NCBI RefSeq assembly: GCF_006265175.1
Contig: NZ_VDCQ01000070.1
Span: 1 to 49,680, forward strand
Length of the DNA: 49,680 nucleotides
Origin: Paenibacillus hemerocallicola
GTDB lineage: Bacteria > Bacillota > Bacilli > Paenibacillales > NBRC-103111
Direction of reading: 5' to 3'
In this document: one piece after another, positions 43,122-49,680 of the stretch
Position numbering within the stretch: the stretch's first letter is position 1
Layout: every line of letters begins with the position of its first letter
The notes under the pieces: generated by a model
Told to the model about the DNA's origin: nothing
The model's database searches: none
What the model saw: only the letters and a program-made list of their open reading frames with translations
Made by a program: the position numbers and the translations under genes

Positions 43122-43214
43122 TAAACCATGTAGAACCATCTAAGTTTCAGGGTCCCCGCAAAGTACCCGGACAAGCATCGGGGCAAAAGCTTCGCTTTGT
43201 GGGGTTATTTACCG

Positions 43215-44333
43215 TTAATGCGGGTCGCGTTCGTCCGCGCCCGTGCCCGTGCCTGCAAGCAAAGTTCGGGCTTGCTCCGCGATATCCCGGACGATCTTGG
43301 CTGCCGGGGTATCCCGGGTAAGCAGGCGGATCGCCTGTCCGGTCCAGAGCGACATGTAGTCGGGGTTGCTCTGCTTCGCAGCGGCTTGCCGGATCGGGCC
43401 GGTAGCCGTATTATGGCTCGGGAACGGCATGGGCGGAATGCCGCTGCGTTCGGCTTCTTCGATAAAACGGTTGCAGAGTCCCCGCGCCGGCCGGCCGGAA
43501 AACCAGCGGGTGACGACGGTGTCCTCCTCCGAGCCCGCCAGCAGCGCCTCCTTGTAGGCGGCATGGGCGCCCGACTCGACCGCGGTCAGAAACCGCGTGC
43601 CGAGCTGGGCCCCTTGCGCCCCGAGGAGCAGCGCCGCAGCCAGGCCGCGGCCGTCCATCACTCCTCCGGCGGCGACGACGGGCACGTTCGCCCGGTCCGC
43701 AATCTGCGGAACGAGCGAGAACGTGCCCACGAGGGCCCCGTACGGGTAACGTTCGGCATCGAACGTGCCCCGGTGGCCCCCGGCGTCGCTGCCTTGGGCG
43801 ATGAGGACGTCGCAGCCCGCCGCCTCGGCGAGCCGCGCCTCCTCCACCGTCGTCACCATCGTCGTGACGAGCCGGCCCGCTTCGCGCGCCGCCTGCCCGA
43901 GCGGCCCGGGGAGCGGACCGAACGCCGTGCTGATGATGGGAACGCCCTCCTCCAGCAGCACGGCGAACTGCCGCTCCAGCCGATCGGGCGTCGGCGACGG
44001 CTCCGTGCCGGCCCGCGCGGGCACGCCGAGCTCCGCGCCGAGCCGGTCGATCACCGGCTGCACCTCGGCTTGCCGCGTATAATCGTCGCGCATCGGCGCG
44101 ACGAACAAATTGACGCTGAACGGCTTGGCCGTCAGCCGCCGGACGGCGCGAACCGCTTCGCGGATCGCCTCCGGCTCCATATAGGCCGCGCCGAGCGTGC
44201 CGAGGCCGCCCGCCTCGGAGACGGCGGCCACGAGCTGCGGCGTCGTCGGTCCTCCGGCCATGCCGGCCTGAATAATCGGCAGCCGGATGCCGAGCAGACG
44301 GCAGAGCGGGGTATACAAAGGATCGCGGGACAT
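43215..44333 (-). CDS. Nitronate monooxygenase (2-nitropropane dioxygenase family)
   Basis: 372 residues, TIM-barrel flavoprotein. Typical motifs are LPIIQAGMAGGPTTPQLVAA, VNLFV, DVLIAQGSDAGGHRG with the catalytic His, VPVVAAGGVMDGRGLAAALL and ALGAQG-like LLGAQGAQLGTRFL for FMN phosphate binding. It oxidises alkyl nitronates such as propionate 3-nitronate with O2 and protects against these plant and fungal toxins. ATG 44333 (MSRDPLYTPL) has AAAGGAG seven bases upstream; a longer reading to 44486 lacks this. The stretch 43500-44250 is clearly richer in GC (near 70 percent by eye) than its neighbours, which hints at foreign origin or strong codon bias. Confidence 0.92.
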   Translation of the reverse strand: MSRDPLYTPLCRLLGIRLPIIQAGMAGGPTTPQLVAAVSEAGGLGTLGAAYMEPEAIREAVRAVRRLTAKPFSVNLFVAPMRDDYTRQAEVQPVIDRLGAELGVPARAGTEPSPTPDRLERQFAVLLEEGVPIISTAFGPLPGPLGQAAREAGRLVTTMVTTVEEARLAEAAGCDVLIAQGSDAGGHRGTFDAERYPYGALVGTFSLVPQIADRANVPVVAAGGVMDGRGLAAALLLGAQGAQLGTRFLTAVESGAHAAYKEALLAGSEEDTVVTRWFSGRPARGLCNRFIEEAERSGIPPMPFPSHNTATGPIRQAAAKQSNPDYMSLWTGQAIRLLTRDTPAAKIVRDIAEQARTLLAGTGTGADERDPH

Positions 44334-44852
44334 GTGACGGCTCCTTTCTAACGTTACTGAGCTTTTTTCTGGCACGATTAAGAAGATACAAGAGTTGCGC
44401 GTCCGTCGAGGAATTCCTTTTTTCGCTGTACGATATGGAACCGCTACGTTCGAACGCTTACCAAATCCGTCTGAATTTACTTTCATATCACAACGCAGGG
44501 TGTCGCCAATCGGGTCATACCCCGGCCGGACCCGCTCCGTCGCGCATTGACACGACTATCATGCTCCATTATACTGTGAGCAAGCCGCAGGACCAAGCAA
44601 AACAAGCGGCTAAAACGAAGGAAAGGGCAAGGTACCCGGTGCCATGGACCATGAATCCCAATCGTAAGGCAGCTCATTTGATCATGTTTCGTAAATGTTC
44701 AAATTCGAATTGACCCGGAGATTAGGATACGTCTGTCCATACGCCAAGTACTGTCCCTTATTGGTGCCGATCGCCGCCCTTGCGGCGTGCTGCACGATTC
44801 GTTCGTATACGATTGTTGCTTTATGCCAAGAGCCCGGCGGGTTTGCTTGTGC

Positions 44853-44933
44853 ATGAACGGCGTCGTTTCTCGGATCGTTCGGAGGCAGCAGTGTATCAGT
44901 GTATTTGGTTGCGCCCAATGGCGCATGGAATAG
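44853..44933 (+). CDS. Possible leader peptide ahead of the ABC-F gene
   Basis: A 26-codon frame, ATG 44853 to TAG 44931-44933, begins MNGVVSRIVRRQQ and ends AQWRME. It stops 13 bases before the attenuator hairpin, where leader peptides of antibiotic-inducible ABC-F genes usually end. The ribosome site (GGCGGG, eleven bases away) is weak, so its translation is uncertain. Confidence 0.35.
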   Translation: MNGVVSRIVRRQQCISVFGCAQWRME

Positions 44934-44946
44934 AAACGATCGAACT

Positions 44947-44972
44947 CCTCTCCGGGTACGGGGAGGTTTTTT
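44947..44972 (+). promoter_or_regulatory. Attenuator that also hides the ribosome site of the ABC-F gene
   Basis: CCTCTCC (44947-44953) pairs with GGGGAGG (44960-44966), loop GGGTAC, followed by T6 (44967-44972). The GGGGAGG strand is itself the Shine-Dalgarno site, eight bases before ATG 44975. The structure can act as terminator and as translation block. Confidence 0.75.
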
Positions 44973-44974
44973 GT

Positions 44975-46738
44975 ATGTTAAGACTGGAAGCGAATCAAAT
45001 CGAGCGTCTGATCGGCGACAGGCTGCTGTTTCGGATAGAGGGCGCGCTGCGTCTATATGAAGGAGAACGGGTCGGCCTGGTCGGCGTGAACGGGGCGGGC
45101 AAAACGACGCTGCTCTCCGTATTGGCCGGCTTGGAGGAACCGGACGCGGGCACGGTAGTGCGGCACGGCACCGTTGCGGTAGTGAAGCAAATGGACGCGC
45201 CGTTGGACGCAACCGTCGATTCCGGGCCGGATGAAGCGGGGGACGCCGTGCCCGACGAATTCGCCACGATGAGCGGGGGAGAGCGTACGAGGTGGAAATG
45301 GGAGCAGGCTCTGCACAAACGCGCGGCGATATTGTTCGCAGACGAACCGACCAGCCATCTCGACACCGACAAAGCGGCGAAGGTCGAAGAGGAGCTGCGT
45401 GAGTACGAAGGTACGGTAGTGCTCATCTCTCACGATCGGGCTCTGCTGGACGCGGTATGTACCCGTATTCTCGAGCTTGATGACGGCTCCTTGCGCGATT
45501 ACGCCGGAAATTTCACCGAATATTTGCGGCAGAAGGAGCTGCAGCGCGAGCGCGAATGGTTCGAATACGACCAATACGCCAAGGAGAGGAGGCGGCTGGA
45601 GCGGGCGGCTATCGACAAAGCGGAACAGGCGCGGGGCATGAAGAAGAAGCCGACCGGTAAAGTGGACAGCGAGGCCAGACTCGGGAAAGATCAGTTCAAC
45701 AGGCGCAAATCGAAGGTAGAGAAGACGGTGCAGTCGATTCAGAAGCGAATCGGGCAGCTGGACGTCAAGGAAAAGCCGAGAAACCGGGAACAGCCGGTAT
45801 TCGATGTGCGGTATCATTCGCCGATCCACGCGAAGGAGGCGATCTTTCTCGATCAAGTGGGCTGCTCGTTCGGGGAGAGGCAATTGTACTTGCCATTTTC
45901 CTGCAGTGTGGCGCCTGAAATGAGGATCGGGATTGTCGGCGCGAACGGCTCCGGCAAGACGACCCTGATGCGCACGATCATGGATAGGGGAGCGGGAGTC
46001 CGATTGGCCGCAAACGCCAAGATCGGTTATTTCGACCAGCGATTGGACGTACTGCGCGACGATCGTACGGTGCTCGAGCAAGTGGCGGAGACGAGCGACT
46101 ATCCGGAGGCCAGTATCCGGACCGTGCTGGCCCGCATGCTGATGAAGCGGGACGACGTGTTCAAGCCGGCGGCGGTGCTGAGCGGAGGCGAGAAAGTCAA
46201 AGCGGCGCTGGCCAAACTGTTTATGGCCGATCATAACGTGCTGCTGCTCGACGAGCCGACCAACTACTTGGACATATTCGCGAGGGAGAAGCTGGCGCAA
46301 GTGTTGAAGGAATATCCCGGGACGATTTTATTTTGCTCGCACGACCGGCATTTTCTAAACGAGCTGGCCACTCACCTGCTTGTTATCGAGAATGGTCGAT
46401 GGACGTTCGAATACGGAGGTTATGCGGAGTTCCGCGAGCGGAAGCAAAAGCGGGAGTCCGCCGACAACGGCAAGACGTCCGTGACGAATACCGCCGCAAG
46501 TGCGCTTTCGGGCAAAGGTATCCCCCGCATGCCGGATTCGAATTCCGATCCCGACTCGAATGCGATGCCGGCAACGCGAGTCGAAAGGGAAGAAGAAATG
46601 CTAAGGCTCGAGATGGAACTGGTCGGGCTGCTGGGGCGGTTGTCCGCACCGGGCAAGCATGACGTAAAGGAAGAGCTCGACGGGCGATATAAACAATTGA
46701 GCGGACGGCTGAAACAATTGAAGGAACACGATGGTTAA
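44975..46738 (+). CDS. ABC-F ATPase, ribosomal-protection type
   Basis: 587 residues with two ABC domains and no membrane segment. Domain 1: Walker A GVNGAGKTT, signature SGGERTRWKWEQA, Walker B ILFADEPTSHLD. A long charged linker (about 195-285, ending QKRIGQLDVKEK) forms the P-site tRNA interaction arm. Domain 2: GANGSGKTT, SGGEKVKAALAKL, LLLDEPTNYLD. A C-terminal coiled-coil tail follows. Size, short linker between motifs and VmlR/Vga/Msr-like features suggest an antibiotic-resistance ABC-F that displaces ribosome-binding drugs. ATG 44975 has its ribosome site inside the attenuator hairpin, which supports induction by ribosome stalling. An in-frame ATG at 44918 lacks a ribosome site. Confidence 0.9.
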   Translation: MLRLEANQIERLIGDRLLFRIEGALRLYEGERVGLVGVNGAGKTTLLSVLAGLEEPDAGTVVRHGTVAVVKQMDAPLDATVDSGPDEAGDAVPDEFATMSGGERTRWKWEQALHKRAAILFADEPTSHLDTDKAAKVEEELREYEGTVVLISHDRALLDAVCTRILELDDGSLRDYAGNFTEYLRQKELQREREWFEYDQYAKERRRLERAAIDKAEQARGMKKKPTGKVDSEARLGKDQFNRRKSKVEKTVQSIQKRIGQLDVKEKPRNREQPVFDVRYHSPIHAKEAIFLDQVGCSFGERQLYLPFSCSVAPEMRIGIVGANGSGKTTLMRTIMDRGAGVRLAANAKIGYFDQRLDVLRDDRTVLEQVAETSDYPEASIRTVLARMLMKRDDVFKPAAVLSGGEKVKAALAKLFMADHNVLLLDEPTNYLDIFAREKLAQVLKEYPGTILFCSHDRHFLNELATHLLVIENGRWTFEYGGYAEFRERKQKRESADNGKTSVTNTAASALSGKGIPRMPDSNSDPDSNAMPATRVEREEEMLRLEMELVGLLGRLSAPGKHDVKEELDGRYKQLSGRLKQLKEHDG

Positions 46739-46830
46739 CCGGTAGGCGCAATTCCAGAAACTGACGCGATGCACCCGAATGGCTTCCGATCCGTATAACA
46801 TACTATTAAAGGACAGGAGTGGATGATCAT

Positions 46831-47730
46831 ATGGAGCTGCACCCCGATGGAACCTCTGCCTTCGAAGAAGGAGCTTCCGACTCCTTGAGGGAGCCTCCGA
46901 GATATAAGGGAGAAACGAAGCAGCACCTGGAAAAGGAGCTCGAGACCATAGCTCGATGGGAACGCGGTCAGAAAGATTTATGGTTCTGGGAGAAGCTCGG
47001 GCGCATCCCGTTCATGCTGCTCGACAAGCTGACGCCGCAGGCGATCCAGAACAAGATCGGGCAAGCGATCGACGAGCTGGGCGGCTACGTGCAGACGGGC
47101 GGGCGTTACCTGGTCTCGGAAAAGTCGATGCTATCGTCCCTGAAACGTACTGCTGCGGAAACGGGATATGACGGTATTCCCGTCGAGACTGTCGCGCAGG
47201 CCGGCGAGCTGCCGCTGGCCGTGATGGATCTGGCGGCGGATCAACTGGCCGAGAGCCGCAAGAAAATCGCAGCCGTGCAAGGCGCGACGACCGGATTCGG
47301 CGGGATATTTACGCTCGCGGTCGATATTCCGGCGCTGCTCGGACTGTCGCTCAAGGTGCTTCAGGAGACGGCCATCTGTTACGGATTCGACCCGAACGAT
47401 CCGAGGGAACGGGTATTTATCGTCAAATGCTTGCAGTTCAGCTCGTCCGATATCGTTGGCAAACGGGCCGTTCTGGAGGAGCTCGCCGCATTCGACGGCG
47501 GGGGAGAAGGTCGGCAGCTCGCCTCCCAGCTTCAGGGTTGGCGTGAGGTTGTGGCGACGTATCGGGACAATTTCGGTTGGAAAAAGCTGTTCCAGCTCGT
47601 TCCGGTCGCGGGGATGCTGTTCGGGGCGCTGCTGAACAAAAGCACCGTGAACGACGTTGCGGAAGCCGGCAAAATGATGTACCGGAAAAGAAGAATCGTT
47701 CGCAGGCTTCAGCATAACGGCGATGTTTAA
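46831..47730 (+). CDS. EcsC-family protein
   Basis: 299 residues with the EcsC domain over most of its length: WEKLGRIPFMLLDKLTPQAI, then the ATTGFGGIFTLAVDIPALLG helix region and LKVLQETAICYGFDPNDPRE. The domain probably associates with membranes; function is unknown (EcsC of Bacillus is encoded with the EcsAB transporter, absent here). ATG 46831 is used because AGGAG is eleven bases upstream; a GTG at 46819 overlaps that site. It lies 92 bases downstream of the ABC-F gene and has its own terminator. Confidence 0.88.
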   Translation: MELHPDGTSAFEEGASDSLREPPRYKGETKQHLEKELETIARWERGQKDLWFWEKLGRIPFMLLDKLTPQAIQNKIGQAIDELGGYVQTGGRYLVSEKSMLSSLKRTAAETGYDGIPVETVAQAGELPLAVMDLAADQLAESRKKIAAVQGATTGFGGIFTLAVDIPALLGLSLKVLQETAICYGFDPNDPRERVFIVKCLQFSSSDIVGKRAVLEELAAFDGGGEGRQLASQLQGWREVVATYRDNFGWKKLFQLVPVAGMLFGALLNKSTVNDVAEAGKMMYRKRRIVRRLQHNGDV

Positions 47731-47785
47731 TCTCGTTAATCGAACGCCGAGATTTTGATCGATCTAAGCTGTAATGGGCCAAACG

Positions 47786-47820
47786 AAATCCCGTACGCGC
47801 TAATGGTGCTACGGGATTTT
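47786..47820 (+). terminator. Terminator after the EcsC-family gene
   Basis: AAATCCCGTA (47786-47795) pairs perfectly with TACGGGATTT (47810-47819), followed by TC; the AAATCCCGT sequence recurs just after (47821-47829). Confidence 0.75.
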
Positions 47821-48124
47821 CAAATCCCGTCCGACGCTCCGCGAATATGTTCCCCCGTCGTATGCTTCAGAGCAACGGTGGGGTCTGAAGTTATTTCATT
47901 TCATAGTGCAAATGGTTTGATTTTATGTTATTAATCGCGCGGTTGCTGTGCGCGTCGGCCGATGGACGTTTTCATGCGGCTAGCGATGCTTGTCCCGTCT
48001 TCTTTACATGCACGTTCCTTCGTCCCGGCAATGCGGCTGGCGATACGCCGTGGCGGGTGAATCCGCGAGGAGCTTTTGCGGTACAATAGTGTCAAATCGT
48101 CATTGGTCGGCACGGAATCCTTCC
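47821..48124. other. Intergenic, no gene recognised
   Basis: A 60-codon minus-strand frame (48113-47931) follows the sigma fragment, but its sequence is arginine-rich, has no ribosome site and no family resemblance; it may be decayed sigma or anti-sigma gene sequence. Nothing else stands out. Confidence 0.4.
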
Positions 48125-48235
48125 TTAAACCGTCCGGTACACTTGATCGCCGATCGATTCATACAGCTGGCCGAACGCCTCGCGGTCTCCGTCGCGTACG
48201 CGCTGCAGCAGCTCGTTCTTGGGTTGGCCATTCAT
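48125..48235 (-). pseudogene. Head of a sigma-70/ECF sigma factor gene, cut after 36 codons
   Basis: ATG 48235, with AAGGAGG (48252-48246) ten bases upstream, opens MNGQPKN followed by ELLQRVRDGDREAFGQLYES and IGDQVYRTV, the standard beginning (region 2.1) of an ECF-type sigma factor. It stops at TAA 48127-48125; the remaining ~130 or more residues are missing and no continuation is seen in other frames. A minus-strand TATAAT lies at 48304-48299. Ribosome site and start are intact, so a 36-residue peptide could still be made. Confidence 0.75.
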
Positions 48236-48421
48236 CAGGGGCCGGCCTCCTTCAACTATATTGGATCTATAGCCGCCTCGTGTTCAATATGGCTGGAAAT
48301 TATATTGCGCACGCTGTTCGCATCGGTTAAGCTAGACAGTGAGAATGTTTATTACTGTTAAATAAATGTTCCATCCCAACTGTCATCCTCTTCGGGAGAC
48401 GCCAGAGAAACGAGTGATTAG

Positions 48422-49270
48422 ATGAACGGCGGGTTAGTGGCGCTGAGAGCCATACTGGATCAACTGAAACCGTCCGAACGAAAAGTTGCGGATTATATAT
48501 TGGAATACCCTAAGGATGTCGTCAAGCTTTCGGTGCAGAAGCTCGCGGAATATAGCGGCGTCTCCGAGGCGACGATTATTCGTCTTTCGAAGACGATGAA
48601 TATGAAAGGGTTTCAGGAATTGAAGCTGCGCATTGCCGGGGACCTCAGCTCCAACATTCCTGCCGGATGCTATGAGGAGATCAAGATGGGCGCGACCGTC
48701 GAGGAAATTATCCAGGCGGTGAGCAACAACAACAAGCAATCGATTCAGGACACGATGTCGGTGCTTTCCATCGAAGAGGTGGAGAAAGCCGCGGAGGCGC
48801 TCTCCAAAGCCCGCAAAATCGACGTGTATGGAATGGGGGCATCGGCCGTCATCGCCCAGGACATCCATCAGAAGCTGAGTCGGATTAATTGGTGGTGTCA
48901 AGCGTATGCCGATTTCCATGCACAGTTGACGTCAGCCGTTACTTTGACCGAGAACGATGTCGCGTTCGGCATTTCGTACTCCGGACAAACCGATGAAATC
49001 ATCGAGACGCTGACCGAAGCGAAGAAGCAAGGCGCGACCATCATTACGTTGACCAAATTCGGTTCTTCCCCCGTCGCCGAGCTGGGAGATATCCGGTTGT
49101 TCACGAGCTCCGTCGAGCAAAGCATAAGAAGCGGAGCGATGGCATCGAGAATCGCGCAATTGAACGTTGTGGACATTTTGTTCATCACGATCGCGAGCCG
49201 TCAGCAGGATAAAGTAATCCCGTTGCTCGACAAAACGAGATTGGCCGTCAGTCGGACTAAGCGCTCGTAG
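48422..49270 (+). CDS. RpiR/MurR-family transcriptional regulator with SIS domain
   Basis: 282 residues. N-terminal RpiR helix-turn-helix (LKPSERKVADYILEYP, LAEYSGVSEATIIRLSKTMN) and a C-terminal SIS sugar-phosphate-binding domain (KIDVYGMGASAVIAQDIHQK, then FGISYSGQTDEIIETLTEAK). Members sense phosphosugars and control sugar or amino-sugar catabolic genes; no such operon lies next to it here, since the rRNA operon follows. ATG 48422 has only a weak ribosome site (GAG, eight bases upstream). Divergent from the sigma fragment. Confidence 0.92.
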   Translation: MNGGLVALRAILDQLKPSERKVADYILEYPKDVVKLSVQKLAEYSGVSEATIIRLSKTMNMKGFQELKLRIAGDLSSNIPAGCYEEIKMGATVEEIIQAVSNNNKQSIQDTMSVLSIEEVEKAAEALSKARKIDVYGMGASAVIAQDIHQKLSRINWWCQAYADFHAQLTSAVTLTENDVAFGISYSGQTDEIIETLTEAKKQGATIITLTKFGSSPVAELGDIRLFTSSVEQSIRSGAMASRIAQLNVVDILFITIASRQQDKVIPLLDKTRLAVSRTKRS

Positions 49271-49324
49271 CATCGTGTCTGTACAGTATGCCGTCCCGCT
49301 TTTTAAGGTTTATAACATTTCCAT

Positions 49325-49353
49325 TTGCGATGGACAAGCAAGTATGCTATATT
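49325..49353 (+). promoter_or_regulatory. rRNA operon promoter P1
   Basis: TTGCGA (49325-49330), 17-base spacer, TATATT (49348-49353). Confidence 0.7.
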
Positions 49354-49443
49354 AGTTTTCGTTGTCTTTTACGAGACGAATCGAATACGAATGGCTCTAA
49401 GCTCGCGGTATTCAACTACCCTTGCCCGGAGGAAAAGTTTCGG

Positions 49444-49472
49444 TTGCGTTTTGGATGACAACGTGGTAGTAT
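49444..49472 (+). promoter_or_regulatory. rRNA operon promoter P2
   Basis: TTGCGT (49444-49449), 17-base spacer, TAGTAT (49467-49472). Confidence 0.65.
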
Positions 49473-49527
49473 ATGAAACTGTCGCTCGAACATGATTCAA
49501 GCTTCGAACGATGGGTAAAAAAAGAAG

Positions 49528-49557
49528 TTGCAATGCAGCGGTGAAATGTGGTATAGT
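49528..49557 (+). promoter_or_regulatory. rRNA operon promoter P3
   Basis: TTGCAA (49528-49533), 18-base spacer, TATAGT (49552-49557). The three promoters share a TTGC-type -35. Confidence 0.75.
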
Positions 49558-49680
49558 AAATTTCGCTGTCGCAAGACAACAAATGCTCTTTGAAAACTGC
49601 ACAACGAGTGAAAAGCAAAAACACGCAAGTGTTAAGATTTTGAGCTATCTGCTCTAAAATAATGGAAGCTTCGGCTTCCA
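49558..49680 (+). other. rRNA operon leader with boxA; 16S gene starts beyond the window
   Basis: TGCTCTTTGAAAACT at 49584-49598 is the Firmicute boxA antitermination site of rRNA leaders (NusB/NusE binding). The window ends in a GGAAGC/GCTTCC hairpin (from about 49664), the usual type of leader stem before mature 16S rRNA. The 16S gene itself is not inside the window. Confidence 0.88.

Larger units (their letters stand above)
44334..44974. other. Long intergenic region ahead of the ABC-F gene
   Basis: 44334-44680 shows nothing I can name. On the minus strand 44925-44682 reads as a well-behaved protein C-terminus without a start (TDTLLPPNDPRNDAVHAQAN, then WHKATIVYERIVQHAARAAI, ending NLRVNSNLNIYET), perhaps the tail of a lost gene. 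The plus strand holds the leader features of the ABC-F gene described separately. Confidence 0.35.

Noticed and set aside
43197-44351. 384-codon plus-strand frame over the nitronate monooxygenase
   Set aside because: Arises from the very high GC of that stretch; no protein family features.
47931-48113. 60-codon minus-strand gene after the sigma fragment
   Set aside because: Arginine-rich, no ribosome site, no resemblance to known proteins.
1-49680. tRNA genes, prophage or intact insertion sequences
   Set aside because: I found no tRNA-like cloverleaf, integrase, transposase or phage structural gene anywhere in the window.

Overview
The window looks like chromosome from a Gram-positive bacterium of the Paenibacillaceae (Paenibacillus/Cohnella type), judged from mid-50s GC with strong purine-rich ribosome sites, LplB/YtcP-type carbohydrate ABC transporters, YesM/YesN-type sensor-regulator pairs, membrane-anchored AraC regulators, Bacillus-type genes (YlmA, YqkE, YfhP, HelD, HisJ-like, EcsC, DUF1540), CcpA-type cre sites and an rRNA operon leader with boxA at the right edge. 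The species cannot be fixed from what I can see.

Layout. 1-170 is a cluster of direct and inverted repeats. 669-2505 holds a frameshifted LacI regulator and a frameshifted Tat-exported pectate-lyase-like gene. 2592-7271 (minus) carries an ABC ATPase, an MFS exporter whose tail runs into a dead glyoxalase gene, and a membrane AraC regulator; the regulator is divergent from a complete permease-permease-lipoprotein operon (7554-10993). An SGNH hydrolase, YqkE and a three-gene unit of solute-binding protein, sensor kinase and response regulator (12694-17729) follow. 18121-20896 (minus) has UDP-glucose dehydrogenase, a glycosyltransferase and a small unknown gene; YfhP is divergent. 22392-25931 is a second complete permease-permease-lipoprotein operon, followed by the wreck of its probable AraC regulator. 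26526-27854 is an orphan solute-binding protein with a perfect cre site and a large potential RNA fold in its leader. 28381-33285 has a DUF1540 protein, a two-gene oxidoreductase operon, an L,D-transpeptidase and a DUF559-type nuclease. 33500-38433 (minus) has peptide deformylase with an unknown partner, a truncated MerR regulator and the VTC / DUF4956 / CotH operon. 38884-49270 has MgtC, HelD, histidinol phosphatase, nitronate monooxygenase, an ABC-F protein behind an attenuator, EcsC, a sigma-factor fragment and an RpiR regulator. The last 350 bases are the promoters and leader of an rRNA operon.

The most striking structure is a repeated 186-187 bp element found three times (11985-12171, 17872-18057, 32349-32535). 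Each copy has four 23-base dyads of the form ATARCGGAAC, three free bases, GTTCCGYTAT, with start-to-start distances of 51, 61-62 and 51 bases. All three copies sit between convergent genes. Dyads and spacing are kept while the spacer sequences differ, so the spacing itself appears to be selected or inherited as a unit. I know of no name for it.

Functionally the region is dominated by sensing and uptake of oligosaccharides (two full transporters, two extra binding proteins, several regulators), with catabolite control suggested by two cre sites, plus cell-surface and housekeeping genes. Several transport or regulatory genes are decaying: every frameshift I found is of the one-base-missing type, and they are confined to three loci while more than thirty neighbouring genes are intact.
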